This document shows positions 54,813 to 64,000 of a stretch of 64,000 bases of DNA, in pieces. Both the position numbers and the translations under genes were made by a program. The notes below the pieces were generated by a model. That model saw nothing but the letters and a program-made list of their open reading frames with translations, was not told where the DNA came from and made no database searches. The DNA lies in the NCBI GenBank assembly GCA_021794275.1, contig JAJYRD010000071.1:1-64000 (forward strand), read 5' to 3'. The DNA is from Pseudomonadota bacterium. Lineage in GTDB: Bacteria; Pseudomonadota; Gammaproteobacteria; Acidiferrobacterales; Acidiferrobacteraceae. How positions within the stretch are numbered: the first letter of the stretch is position 1; the number at the start of each line of letters is the position of its first letter.

Positions 54813-55178
54813 ATGCGTTATTTGCCGCTCATACTCCTCGGCGTGTTCCTGAATGCGGCGGCGCAGCTTGTCCTGAAGGAGGGGATGCGTCGTATCGGTT
54901 ACTTTGCATTCGACTGGGCGAACATTATCCCCATTGGGCTTCGCGTCGCCTTCAACCCGTTCGTATTCGCGGGGCTCACGATCTACGTTATAAGTTTCGT
55001 GGTTTGGCTCCTGGTCCTGTCGCGCGTCCAGGTAAGCTTTGCCTACCCCATGTTGAGCCTCGGTTATATCATGAACGCGGTGGCGGGCTATTACCTCTTT
55101 CAGGAAGCGCTGACCCCCGTCAGGCTTGCCGGGATCGCGGTCATCGTTCTTGGCACCTACCTCATAACAAGGAGCTGA
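54813..55178 (+). CDS. Small SMR/EamA-type membrane protein, ArnE/F-like flippase subunit
   Basis: 121 aa, four TM segments, QLVLKEGMRRIG..., SFAYPMLSLGYIMNAVAGYYLFQEALTPVRLAGIAVIVLGTYLI. Confidence 0.75.
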   Translation: MRYLPLILLGVFLNAAAQLVLKEGMRRIGYFAFDWANIIPIGLRVAFNPFVFAGLTIYVISFVVWLLVLSRVQVSFAYPMLSLGYIMNAVAGYYLFQEALTPVRLAGIAVIVLGTYLITRS

Positions 55179-55179
55179 C

Positions 55180-56346
55180 ATGCGTTATTCCGAGGAGGAG
55201 TTCCTTCCCTTTTCGCGTCCCACGGTGAGCGAGGAGGCGATCGCCGAGGTGGTCGCCTGTCTGCGCTCGGGGTGGATCACTACCGGGCCGCGGGTCAAGC
55301 AGTTTGAGGAGGCCCTGAAGGTTTACACGGGCGGCGGATTCGCGCTCGCCTTGTCGTCGGCCACCGCAGGCCTCCATCTCGCCCTCGCGGCCTTGCGCCT
55401 GCTCCCCGGCGACGAAGTGATCACCTCGCCCATGACCTTCGCGGCGACCTTGAATACGATCGTGATAGCGGGCGGCCGCCCTGTACTGGTCGACGTCGAA
55501 CCCGGCACCTATAACATCGATGTCACCAAGATCGAGGCCGCGATCACGCCCCGGACACGCGCCGTCGTGCCCGTGCATTTCGCGGGTGTCCCGGTGGATC
55601 TCGATCCCCTCTATGGGCTCGCGAAAAAGCATGATCTGCGGGTCATAGAGGACGCAGCTCACGCCATAGGCACGGAATATAAGGGCCGGCGCATCGGCGC
55701 GTTCGGCGATACGCAGGTTTTCAGCTTCCACCCCAACAAGAACATTACGACAGGAGAAGGCGGGGCGGTCATAACGACGGATGAGCGCCTAGCCGCCGAC
55801 GTCGCGCTCGCGCGCTTTCACGGCATGGATAGGGAGGCCTGGAACCGGTTCGGCAAGCAGGGATCGGCGCATTACGAGATCGTGGCGCCCGGGTTCAAGT
55901 ACAACATGATGGACATGCAGGCCGCGCTCGGACTTCACCAGCTCCCCGCCCTGGATGGTTTTATCCGAAGGCGCACTGAGCTCGCACAGCGTTATCTCGA
56001 GCGACTCGCCGCCTGGCCCCAATGGGAACTGCCGGGGGCGCCTTCCTATCCCCATCGGCCGGCCTGGCATCTGTTTGCGCCCTTGTTGAACCCCGAGGCA
56101 GCCGGCATGGATCGGGAGCGCTTCATGGCCGAGATGAAGGCCCGGAATATCGGCACGGCTATCCATTACCGCGCGGCGCATCTCTATCCCTACTATCGGG
56201 ACCGTTACGGGTATCAGGTGGGTGATTTCCCTCGCGCCGAGACCATCTCGGAGCGTATCGTGAGCCTGCCACTCTTTCCCATGATGTCGGACGCCGACCA
56301 GGACCGCGTCATTGCGGCCATGGCTGATGTGTTCGCAAAGGCCTGA
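55180..56346 (+). CDS. arnB: UDP-4-amino-4-deoxy-L-arabinose aminotransferase
   Basis: FLPFSRPTVSEEAIAEVVACLRSGWITTGPRVKQFEEAL...GDTQVFSFHPNKNITTGEGGAVITTD. Confidence 0.94.
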   Translation: MRYSEEEFLPFSRPTVSEEAIAEVVACLRSGWITTGPRVKQFEEALKVYTGGGFALALSSATAGLHLALAALRLLPGDEVITSPMTFAATLNTIVIAGGRPVLVDVEPGTYNIDVTKIEAAITPRTRAVVPVHFAGVPVDLDPLYGLAKKHDLRVIEDAAHAIGTEYKGRRIGAFGDTQVFSFHPNKNITTGEGGAVITTDERLAADVALARFHGMDREAWNRFGKQGSAHYEIVAPGFKYNMMDMQAALGLHQLPALDGFIRRRTELAQRYLERLAAWPQWELPGAPSYPHRPAWHLFAPLLNPEAAGMDRERFMAEMKARNIGTAIHYRAAHLYPYYRDRYGYQVGDFPRAETISERIVSLPLFPMMSDADQDRVIAAMADVFAKA

Positions 56347-56349
56347 CAG

Positions 56350-57291
56350 ATGCGCCCCTACCTGAGCGCCGTCGTCCCCGTTTACAACGAGGAGGAGAAC
56401 CTAAGGCCCCTCTTTACGCGCCTGGTCGCTGTCCTTGATGGCATGGGCCGGCCCTACGAGATTGTCTTCACGAATGACGGCAGCGCCGACCGCTCCGGCG
56501 AGATTCTGCGGGAGCTTTATCACGAGCGCCCGGAACAGGTGCGCGTGATCGATTTCAACGGCAATTTCGGCCAGCACATGGCGATCATGGCGGCCTTCGA
56601 ATACGTGCGCGGCGACGTCATCGTGACCCTTGACGCCGACCTCCAGAACCCACCCGAGGACATCCCCCGGCTCATCGAGAAGATCGAGCAAGGCTACGAT
56701 GTCGTCGGTGGCTACCGGCGTGATCGCCAGGACACATGGTTTCGCCGTAACGCCTCGCGCATCATCAATATGGTGCGGGCGCGCATCACGCGCATCGAGA
56801 TGCGCGATCAGGGATGCATGCTGCGCGCCTACCGCCGGCATATCGTGGACAATATCGCGACGAGTGGCGAGGTATCCACGTTCATACCAGCGCTCGCCTA
56901 CAGTTTCGCCGCCAAGCCGACCGAGATCGAGGTGGCGCACGCGCCGCGCGCCGCCGGGCACTCCAAGTACCACATCTACAACCTGTTGCGGCTGAACTTC
57001 GATCTCATGACCGGGTTTTCGCTGGTGCCGCTCCAGGTCTTTACCATGCTCGGGTTCGCGGTGTCGCTCCTGAGCGCCCTGCTCGTGATCTACCTCCTTT
57101 TGCAGCGGATCTTCGTAGGCCCTGAGGTTCAGGGTGTTTTCACGCTGTTTGGCATCATGTATTTTCTCGTAGGGCTTGGGATTTTCGGCCTCGGCATCAT
57201 AGGCGAGTACATTGGCCGAATCTATCTGGAGGTGCGCAAGCGGCCGCGCTTCGTGATCCGCGAGGTGATGCAGACGATCGATGACAAGTAG
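56350..57291 (+). CDS. arnC: Undecaprenyl-phosphate Ara4FN transferase (GT2)
   Basis: LSAVVPVYNEEENLRPLFTRL...TLDADLQNPPEDIPRLIEKIEQGYDVVGGYRRDRQDTWFRRNASRIIN. Confidence 0.93.
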   Translation: MRPYLSAVVPVYNEEENLRPLFTRLVAVLDGMGRPYEIVFTNDGSADRSGEILRELYHERPEQVRVIDFNGNFGQHMAIMAAFEYVRGDVIVTLDADLQNPPEDIPRLIEKIEQGYDVVGGYRRDRQDTWFRRNASRIINMVRARITRIEMRDQGCMLRAYRRHIVDNIATSGEVSTFIPALAYSFAAKPTEIEVAHAPRAAGHSKYHIYNLLRLNFDLMTGFSLVPLQVFTMLGFAVSLLSALLVIYLLLQRIFVGPEVQGVFTLFGIMYFLVGLGIFGLGIIGEYIGRIYLEVRKRPRFVIREVMQTIDDK

Positions 57292-58198
57292 TGCGCGGGT
57301 CGTGGTCTTCGCTTACCACGAGGTGGGTTTCCGTTGCCTCGAGTGGTTGCTTGGGCGCGGTGTTGCGGTATCGGCGGTCTTCACGCACGAGGATAGTCCG
57401 GGGGAAAGGATATGGTTTCGCTCGGTCGCCGACCTGGCGCGGCAAGCCGGTGTACCGGTACTTGTCCCTCCGTCCTTGAAGGATCCGGCGCTAGTCGCAC
57501 GGATTCGCGAATGGCATCCGGATGTGATTTACTCGTTTTATTATCGGAATATGATCCCGCGCGAGATCCTCGCGATCCCGCGGCTGGGCGCTTTTAATAT
57601 GCATGGTTCCCTGTTGCCGCGCTACCGAGGGAGGGTGCCCATAAATTGGGCGATCATTCACGGTGAGCGGGAGACCGGTGCCACCCTTCACCATATGGTC
57701 GGGCGCGCCGACGCGGGCGACATCGTCGATCAGGAGGCCTGCGCCATAGGCCCCGACGAGACTGCGCAAGACGTTTTTTGGAAGGTCACGGACGCCGCTG
57801 TCAGGGTTCTCGCGCGCAGTCATGATGCGATCCTGGCGGGGCGCGCACCACGCCGCGCCCAGGACGAGAGCCAAGCCACGACCTTTGGCGGCAGGAGACC
57901 GGAGGACGGGCGCATCGAGTGGGATCGTGACGGGGCGTCGATATTCAATTTCGTGCGCGCGCTGACGGAGCCCTATCCGGGGGCCTTCAGCGAGGTGCGC
58001 GGCCTGCGTTTTGTGATCTGGTGGGGCCGACCCGTCGACCTCGCCGCAGGTGAACGGCCGGACCCCGGCCGCATCGTCTCGGTTGAGCCGCTCATCGTGG
58101 CGACTCGTGACGGTGGGTTTTGCATCGAAAGATTTGAATGGGCGAGTGCCGCCGCGCCCCAAAGCCGGCAGTTCATAACAGGCGAGCGCGTCGGTTGA
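57281..58198 (+). CDS. UDP-L-Ara4N formyltransferase (ArnA N-terminal domain as a separate protein)
   Basis: VVFAYHEVGFRCLEWLLGRGVAVSAVFTHEDSPGERIWFRSVADLA...FNMHGSLLPRYRGRVPINWAIIHGERETGATLHHMVGRADAGDIV. Confidence 0.92.
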   Translation: MTSSARVVVFAYHEVGFRCLEWLLGRGVAVSAVFTHEDSPGERIWFRSVADLARQAGVPVLVPPSLKDPALVARIREWHPDVIYSFYYRNMIPREILAIPRLGAFNMHGSLLPRYRGRVPINWAIIHGERETGATLHHMVGRADAGDIVDQEACAIGPDETAQDVFWKVTDAAVRVLARSHDAILAGRAPRRAQDESQATTFGGRRPEDGRIEWDRDGASIFNFVRALTEPYPGAFSEVRGLRFVIWWGRPVDLAAGERPDPGRIVSVEPLIVATRDGGFCIERFEWASAAAPQSRQFITGERVG

Positions 58199-58235
58199 TG
58201 GCAACCGCCCCCCGTCATTATTTTGGAGAAGCGTA

Positions 58236-59270
58236 ATGGCCCTGAAAGTCCTGATTCTTGGAGTAAACGGATTCATCGGTAACAGCTTGACGCAGACCAT
58301 CCTCGAGCAGAAGGACTGGGAGGTCTACGGCATGGACATGAACAACGACAAGCTCGAGGCCTGTCTCGGGAACCCGCGCTTCCATTTCGTGGAAGGCGAC
58401 ATCACGGTCAATCGTGAGTGGATTGAATATCACATAAAGAAGTGCGACGTCGTGCTGCCTTTGGTGGCCATTGCCACGCCCGCGACGTACGTGACCGACC
58501 CTTTGCGCGTCTTCGAGCTCGACTTCGAGGCCAACCTCGACATCGTGCGCAAATGCGTGCGTTACAAGCGGCGCGTGCTGTTTCCGTCGACCTCGGAGGT
58601 CTACGGCATGAGCGCGGATACGCCCTTCAATGAAGAAACGAGTCATCTGGTTCTGGGGCCCATCCACAAGCAGCGCTGGATCTACTCGTGCTCCAAGCAG
58701 CTCATGGATCGCGTCATTTACGCTTACGGAAGGGAAGGGTTGCCGTTTACGCTCTTCAGGCCTTTCAACTGGATCGGACCCAAACTCGACAATATCCTCG
58801 AACCCAAGGAAGGCAGCTCGCGCGTCCTGACCCAGTTCCTCGGCAACATCCTGCGCGGCAAGGACATACAGCTCGTGGACGGGGGTAATCAGCGCCGCAG
58901 CTTCACCTACATAGACGACGGTGTCGATGCCTTGTTGCGCATCATAGAAAATCGGGACGGGTGTGCCGACGGCCGCATCTTCAATATCGGCAACCCGCGC
59001 AACGATTGCTCGATCAAAGAGCTGGCGGATGCCCTCGTAAGCTTGGTCCGATCCTATCCGCGCTACGCCGCGCTTGCTGATCAGGTGAAGATCGTGGCGG
59101 TCAACTCGAAGGAGTATTACGGTGAAGGCTATCAGGACATTCTGACGCGCGTACCTTCCATAGAGAATGCCCGGAATTATCTGGGGTGGGAGCCGCGGAC
59201 CGATCTTACGACCGCGCTGCGCAGAACCCTTGATTATCATCTCGGGCGCCCTTCGCAGGAACTCCAGTAA
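58236..59270 (+). CDS. UDP-glucuronic acid decarboxylase (ArnA C-terminal domain as a separate protein)
   Basis: MALKVLILGVNGFIGNSLTQTILEQKDWEVYGMDMNNDKLEACLGNPRFHFVEGDI...STSEVYGMSADTPFNEETSHLVLGPIHKQRWIYSCSKQLMDRVIYAYG. Confidence 0.93.
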   Translation: MALKVLILGVNGFIGNSLTQTILEQKDWEVYGMDMNNDKLEACLGNPRFHFVEGDITVNREWIEYHIKKCDVVLPLVAIATPATYVTDPLRVFELDFEANLDIVRKCVRYKRRVLFPSTSEVYGMSADTPFNEETSHLVLGPIHKQRWIYSCSKQLMDRVIYAYGREGLPFTLFRPFNWIGPKLDNILEPKEGSSRVLTQFLGNILRGKDIQLVDGGNQRRSFTYIDDGVDALLRIIENRDGCADGRIFNIGNPRNDCSIKELADALVSLVRSYPRYAALADQVKIVAVNSKEYYGEGYQDILTRVPSIENARNYLGWEPRTDLTTALRRTLDYHLGRPSQELQ

Positions 59271-59273
59271 GGA

Positions 59274-60188
59274 ATGCCCGACCTCGTTCTCGCCCTGAAA
59301 GTCGATGTGGACACCGAGCGCGGCACGCGGCTCGGTGTCCCGGCCCTCGCGCGCGTTTTCGACGAGTTGGGGATACGCGCAAGCTTTTTCTTCTCTTTGG
59401 GGCCCGATAACACGGGCCGCGCCCTGCGCCGGGTCTTCCGCCCGGGTTTCTTGAAGAAGGTGAGGCGCACGGGCGTGGTGAGCACCTATGGGCTCCGCAC
59501 CCTCCTAAACGGCGTGTTATGGCCGGGCCCGCGCATCGGCATGCGCCATGCCGGGCTTATGCGGGCGGTCCGAGACGCAGGCCACGAGGCGGGTATCCAC
59601 TGCTACGACCATATCCGCTGGCAGGACGGCCTGCATCGGATGCGCATAGGCGAGGTGCGCCGCGAATTCGGACGGGCCCGTGCGGAATTCGAGCGGGTGT
59701 TCGGGGCCCCGGCGACCTCCGCGGCGGCGGCTGGCTGGCAGGCGGACGCTCAGAGCCTCGCGGTCTACGACGAGGCGGGGCTCACTTACGCGAGCGACAC
59801 GCGCGGCGTCTGCCCGTTTTTCCCGACCGTTCGTGGCGAGCGGTTTCGAACCCTCCAGATCCCGAGCACGCTACCGACCCTGGATGAGCTCATGGGGCGG
59901 CCCGATTACCCCGACGAGTCACTCGCAGCCCACTACTTTTCCCTGCTGCGCCGCAACACCGTGAACGTCATGACTCTCCACGCCGAGATCGAGGGCATGG
60001 CCAAATCCGCCTGGTTTCGCGAGTTTCTGACGCGCGCTGTATCCATGCGCGTGCAGTTCGTTACCTTGGCGGAGGTGGCGCGCGCCGTGCTCGCAGACCC
60101 CGCCACCATACCGGCGCACGAGCTTATCCTGGCCGAGATCGACGGGCGCTCCGGCACGCTCGCAGTCCAGGGTAACGTCATCGCTTGA
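59274..60188 (+). CDS. arnD: ArnD-type Ara4FN deformylase (polysaccharide deacetylase family)
   Basis: ALKVDVDTERGTRLGVPALARVFDELGIRASFFFSLGPDNTGRALRRVFRPGFLKKV...GHEAGIHCYDHIRWQDGL. Confidence 0.93.
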   Translation: MPDLVLALKVDVDTERGTRLGVPALARVFDELGIRASFFFSLGPDNTGRALRRVFRPGFLKKVRRTGVVSTYGLRTLLNGVLWPGPRIGMRHAGLMRAVRDAGHEAGIHCYDHIRWQDGLHRMRIGEVRREFGRARAEFERVFGAPATSAAAAGWQADAQSLAVYDEAGLTYASDTRGVCPFFPTVRGERFRTLQIPSTLPTLDELMGRPDYPDESLAAHYFSLLRRNTVNVMTLHAEIEGMAKSAWFREFLTRAVSMRVQFVTLAEVARAVLADPATIPAHELILAEIDGRSGTLAVQGNVIA

Positions 60189-62653
60189 GCGGTTTCGTGT
60201 CCGACCTGCCGCCGGTAGGCCAATGCCTGGGCGACCTCAAGGCGGCCCTCACACGCTACCCCGTAGTGGTTCTGTCGGCGCCGACCGGGAGCGGCAAGAC
60301 CACTTTTGTGCCGCCCGCCCTGCTCGACCTCACGTTTCTGGAGTCCCGCAAGATCCTCATGCTCGAGCCCCGTAGGCTCGCCGCACGACTGGCGTGCGAA
60401 TGGATGGCCGCGAGGCGTGGCGAACGTGTGGGGGCGACCATAGGCTACCGCACGGGCTACGAGACGGTCGTTTCGCGAGCCACACGCATCGAGGTCGTGA
60501 CGGAGGGCATATTGACGAGGCGCCTGCAGCGTGACCCGGGACTGGATGAAGTGGGTCTCGTCATCTTCGATGAGGTTCACGAACGGCATCTCGCCACCGA
60601 TCTCGGGCTTGCCCTGGTGCGTGATGTCCAGGCAAGCCTGCGGCCGGATCTGCGCGTCCTGCTTATGTCGGCCACTCTCGCCATGGACACCTTCGCGCAG
60701 CACTTCCCGGACGCGCCCCTCATCGAGTCAGAGGGCCGGCAGTTCCCGGTGACGATCGAGTATCTGCCCAGGACGTCCGATGTGCGCCTCGATCGCCTTG
60801 TCCGCGACGGCGTATTGCGGGTCATTGGCCTTACGCGCGGCGATGTCCTTGTGTTCCTTCCGGGAATGCGCGAGATCGCGTTGTGTGAGCGCGCGCTTTT
60901 GGGTGACGCCTCGAGTCTGGGGTTTGCGCTCCATCGTCTCCACGGAACCATGACCGCGGCCGAACAGGATCTGGTGCGCGAACATGCCGGGCGCCGACGG
61001 GTGATCCTCGCAAGCGCCGTCGCGCAGAGCAGCGTGACCCTGCCGCGGGTCGACGGTGTCGTCGATGCGGGTCTCATGCGCGCCGCCTCTTTCGACCGGA
61101 CGAGTGGATTGACGCGGCTCCTCACCTCCCCGGCAAGCCAGGACCTCGCGGATCAGCGCGCCGGCCGGGCCGGTCGCGTGCGCGCCGGCCATTGCTTGCG
61201 TCTCTGGACGGAGGGCGACCACCGGGGGCGCCCGCGATATGCCAAGCCCGAGATCGAGCAAAGTGATTTAAGCGGGCTTGCGCTCGATCTGGCGGCGTGG
61301 GGCACGCCTGACGCCACCGCCCTTAAGTGGCTCACCAAGCCCCCGCCCGCCGCGCTCGCTGCGGCGCTCACGCTTCTTCGCGACCTGGGGCTTGTCGATG
61401 CCCGCGGATCGGTCACCCCCGCCGGTCGCCGCACCGTCGAGTCGGGTTTCACGCCGCGCGCAGGCGCCATTTTGGCGCAGGCCGATCCTGCGCTCCATCC
61501 GCTCGTCTGCGCGCTCACAGTAGTCCTGGAGGAGCGCGACCTCGCGCGTGACCGGGATGACGCGTCGGTCACCACGCGCCTTGCGCTCTTGCAACAGCAC
61601 CCGCGTTCGGCGGCTGGCCTCAGGCTTCGGCGCCTCGCCCGAAGGATAGGCGTTGCGCCTTGGGACGGTACGGGTGCCACCGCCGAAGTCCTGGCATCGC
61701 TTCTGATCCCGGGCTACCGTGATCGCGTTGCCCTGCGGGTCGAGGGCGGGGAGGCCCCGGTCTTCAAGCTCGCCTGTGGGCCGCGGGCGCGCTTGCCGCT
61801 TACAGACCCCTTGAGTCGCGGGGAGGCGCTCGTCGCGCTTGTCGTCGAGGAAACCGCGGACGGTCCATGGATCCGCTTGGCGGCCCCCATACCGGGCCCC
61901 GTTTGGGCAAGACTGCAGGAGATGGCGGTCGAGCACCTCCATACGCGTTGGGACGAGCGGGCGCAGGCCTTTGCCGCGCACAGAGAGCGGGCGCTCGGCG
62001 CCATCGCTTTGAAGACCATTCCTGCCCCGCTGCCTGTGGATGCCGACTTCGCAAGCATTCTGGAAGCGGCGGTGAGGCGCGCGGGCCTTGCCGTGCTTCC
62101 TTGGGATGAGGAGGCGCGCAAGCTGCGCGCGCGGCTTCAGTGGCTTGGGTCGTCGCGGCCTGGGGACGGATGGCCCGACGTCGGTGACACGGCGCTTGGC
62201 GCCAACCCAGGGCGCTGGCTCGATGCGGCCATCGTGCCCGCGGGCCCTCGAGGTGTCGCGGTGGACGTGGGCCGCGGCCTTCGGTACGGCCTGCTGACCC
62301 CAGGCCAATGGGTGGAACTCGAGCGCCTGGCGCCCGAGACGCTTACCCTGCGTTCAGGCCGGCGCTATGCGCTGCGTTATTCGGATGATCGCGGGCCCGT
62401 GCTCGCCGCCCCCTTGCAGGAGTTTTTTGGAATGACCGAGGCCCCACTGCTTGCGGGCGGCCGGCTGCGCGTCACTCTAGAGCTGCTCTCGCCCGCGCGG
62501 CGGCCGTTGCAAGTGACATCCGACCTCCGCGGCTTTTGGCAGTCCGGTTACCTTGAACTCAGGCGCAGCCTCGCGGCACGCTATCCACGTCACGACTGGC
62601 CTTTGGATCCTCTGTCTCCCGCGCCCCTGAAGTCTCGGGGACGGAGGTCTTGA
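60185..62653 (+). CDS. hrpB: ATP-dependent helicase HrpB
   Basis: [24 protein letters not shown]...[17 protein letters not shown]...[18 protein letters not shown]...LMSATL; TTG start. Confidence 0.94.
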   Translation: MSGFVSDLPPVGQCLGDLKAALTRYPVVVLSAPTGSGKTTFVPPALLDLTFLESRKILMLEPRRLAARLACEWMAARRGERVGATIGYRTGYETVVSRATRIEVVTEGILTRRLQRDPGLDEVGLVIFDEVHERHLATDLGLALVRDVQASLRPDLRVLLMSATLAMDTFAQHFPDAPLIESEGRQFPVTIEYLPRTSDVRLDRLVRDGVLRVIGLTRGDVLVFLPGMREIALCERALLGDASSLGFALHRLHGTMTAAEQDLVREHAGRRRVILASAVAQSSVTLPRVDGVVDAGLMRAASFDRTSGLTRLLTSPASQDLADQRAGRAGRVRAGHCLRLWTEGDHRGRPRYAKPEIEQSDLSGLALDLAAWGTPDATALKWLTKPPPAALAAALTLLRDLGLVDARGSVTPAGRRTVESGFTPRAGAILAQADPALHPLVCALTVVLEERDLARDRDDASVTTRLALLQQHPRSAAGLRLRRLARRIGVAPWDGTGATAEVLASLLIPGYRDRVALRVEGGEAPVFKLACGPRARLPLTDPLSRGEALVALVVEETADGPWIRLAAPIPGPVWARLQEMAVEHLHTRWDERAQAFAAHRERALGAIALKTIPAPLPVDADFASILEAAVRRAGLAVLPWDEEARKLRARLQWLGSSRPGDGWPDVGDTALGANPGRWLDAAIVPAGPRGVAVDVGRGLRYGLLTPGQWVELERLAPETLTLRSGRRYALRYSDDRGPVLAAPLQEFFGMTEAPLLAGGRLRVTLELLSPARRPLQVTSDLRGFWQSGYLELRRSLAARYPRHDWPLDPLSPAPLKSRGRRS

Positions 62654-63570
62654 GGCCAAGTTTGGCGAACAAGGCCTGGTCGGCGGCCGCCTTGGGGTTT
62701 GGCGTCGTAAGCAGCACGTCGCCCGCGAAGATGGAGTTGGCGCCCGCGAAGTAGCACAGCGCCTGCAACTCCTCGCTCATGCCTTCGCGGCCTGCCGCGA
62801 TGCGCACGCGGCTCTCCGGCAGGCAGATACGCGCCACGGCGATCGTGCGCACGAACTCGAAGGGCTCTAGGCCGGCAGCCTCCCCAAGCGGCGTGCCCGG
62901 GACGCGCACGAGGAGGTTGATCGGCACGCTCTCCGGCGGCGGATCGAGCGCCGCGAGCCCTGCTATGAGGCCGGCGCGATCCCGTCGGCCCTCGCCCATA
63001 CCTACGATTCCTCCGCAACAGACCTTGAGGCCGGCCTTGCGCACGCGTGCCAGGGTTTGCAGGCGGTCGCCGTAACTGCGGGTACCGATCACTTCCCCAT
63101 AGAATTCCGGGCTTGTGTCCAGGTTGTGGTTGTAATAGTCGAGGCCAGCTTCCGCAAGTTGCTCAGCCTGGCCTTCCCGCAGAAGGCCCAGGGTCGCGCA
63201 GGTCTCAAGCCCCAGGTCGCGGATCGCCGCGATCATCTCTGTCACGCGCTTCAGGTCGCGTTCCTTGGGCCCGCGCCATGCCGCGCCCATGCAAAAGCGA
63301 CCCGCGCCGCTCGCCTTCGCGCGCCGCGCGGCCGCCACGACCTCATCGACACTCAACAGGGCTTGGTCATCGACGCCTGTGTCATAGCGTCGCGATTGCG
63401 GGCAGTACCCGCAATCCTCGGGACAGCCCCCCGTCTTTATCGATAGCAAGGTGCTGATCTGGAGTTCATTGGCATCGAAGTGCCGACGATGGGTCGAATG
63501 CGCCTCGAACAAAAGATCAAAAAAAGGCAGTCCGAATAGTTCTTCTACCGTGCTAACCGTATGCGCCATA
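62559..63570 (-). CDS. bioB: Biotin synthase
   Basis: [31 protein letters not shown]...[14 protein letters not shown]...[32 protein letters not shown]; start set at [11 protein letters not shown]. Confidence 0.97.
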
Positions 63571-63882
63571 ACCCCTGCTCTCAAAAAAGTGCGCCAATAG
63601 GCACGCGATTCTTTTCCTGCCCCGACGTGTCTTGCCGATCGTATTGCCTCTGGCAGGCATGACTTCCCCGGCCGTCGCAGAAGTCACCTCTGCCACGGTG
63701 CCGCCATTGCCGGTTGGCCTCGACACCGGTAGCGCAGTTACGGTTGCGAGCCTTTTGGCGGTTTGCCTAGCATCGACCTCGCGGTCAGACGCGCGCCGCA
63801 CCCCCGCCATCCCGTTCCCGACCGCTCAATACCGCCGCCTCGTTCCTCCGGTCACAAGAATGCTTGTCTCCGGGCAGCCACG

Positions 63883-63999
63883 CTACGATGAGCGCCGCCT
63901 CTTGTCAACCTCGTGCGGCCTGTCCATTTGACGGAGATTGGAGCGGCCAATGCCTGTATATCGGAAGCCCATCTCGGCCAGTTGTTGCGGGTTGTACTG
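63883..63999 (-). CDS. ugd: C-terminal end of a probable UDP-glucose 6-dehydrogenase (runs off the window)
   Basis: Minus frame from 63999 reads QYNPQQLAEMGFRYTGIGRSNLRQMDRPHEVDKRRRSS*, matching the Ugd C-terminal pattern '(RN)xYdpxxxxxxGFxYxxIGR'. Confidence 0.55.
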   Translation of the reverse strand, partial: QYNPQQLAEMGFRYTGIGRSNLRQMDRPHEVDKRRRSS

Positions 64000-64000
64000 G

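Noticed and set aside
63571-63882. Small ORFs between bioB and the ugd-like fragment (63553-63810 and 63632-63931)
   Set aside because: No recognised domain; not comF as might be expected beside bioB; probably non-coding.

Overview
The window is a GC-rich, gene-dense bacterial chromosome segment. Gene content and order look gammaproteobacterial; this is inference, with no 16S rRNA in the window. Most of it is core metabolism with well-recognised families: apaH/apaG, prfC, typA, metF-ahcY-metK, ttcA, three tandem LpxL/HtrB-type acyltransferases, rsmB-fmt-def, lysM-smg-topA, dsbD plus a DsbC/G-like protein, gpsA-secB-grxC-rhodanese-ArsR, gpmI-envC-ctp, ubiE-RDD-ubiJ-ubiB, phoB-phoR, an OprD-like porin with pstB-phoU, hemB, adk, a PPi-dependent phosphofructokinase followed by an H+-pyrophosphatase, a full L-Ara4N (arn) operon with a split arnA, hrpB, bioB and the C-terminus of a probable ugd at the right edge. 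No CRISPR array, rRNA or tRNA was seen, and the only mobile-element trace is a weak transposase remnant at the left edge. Main items for a second look: (1) an adenylate kinase with a ~150-aa Lys/Ala histone-H1-like C-terminal tail; (2) a coiled-coil membrane protein built from six near-identical 54-bp (18-aa) tandem repeats; (3) PhoB-type promoters with E. coli-like 18+10 nt geometry before phoB and the porin, in a locus with pstB-phoU but no pstSCA and a degenerate LMW-phosphatase-like protein; (4) an ArsR regulator with a Cys pair spaced like persulfide sensors, next to rhodanese and glutaredoxin; (5) four convergent gene pairs that each overlap by exactly 4 nt at their stop codons. All calls come from reading the sequence and ORF track; no database search was run.
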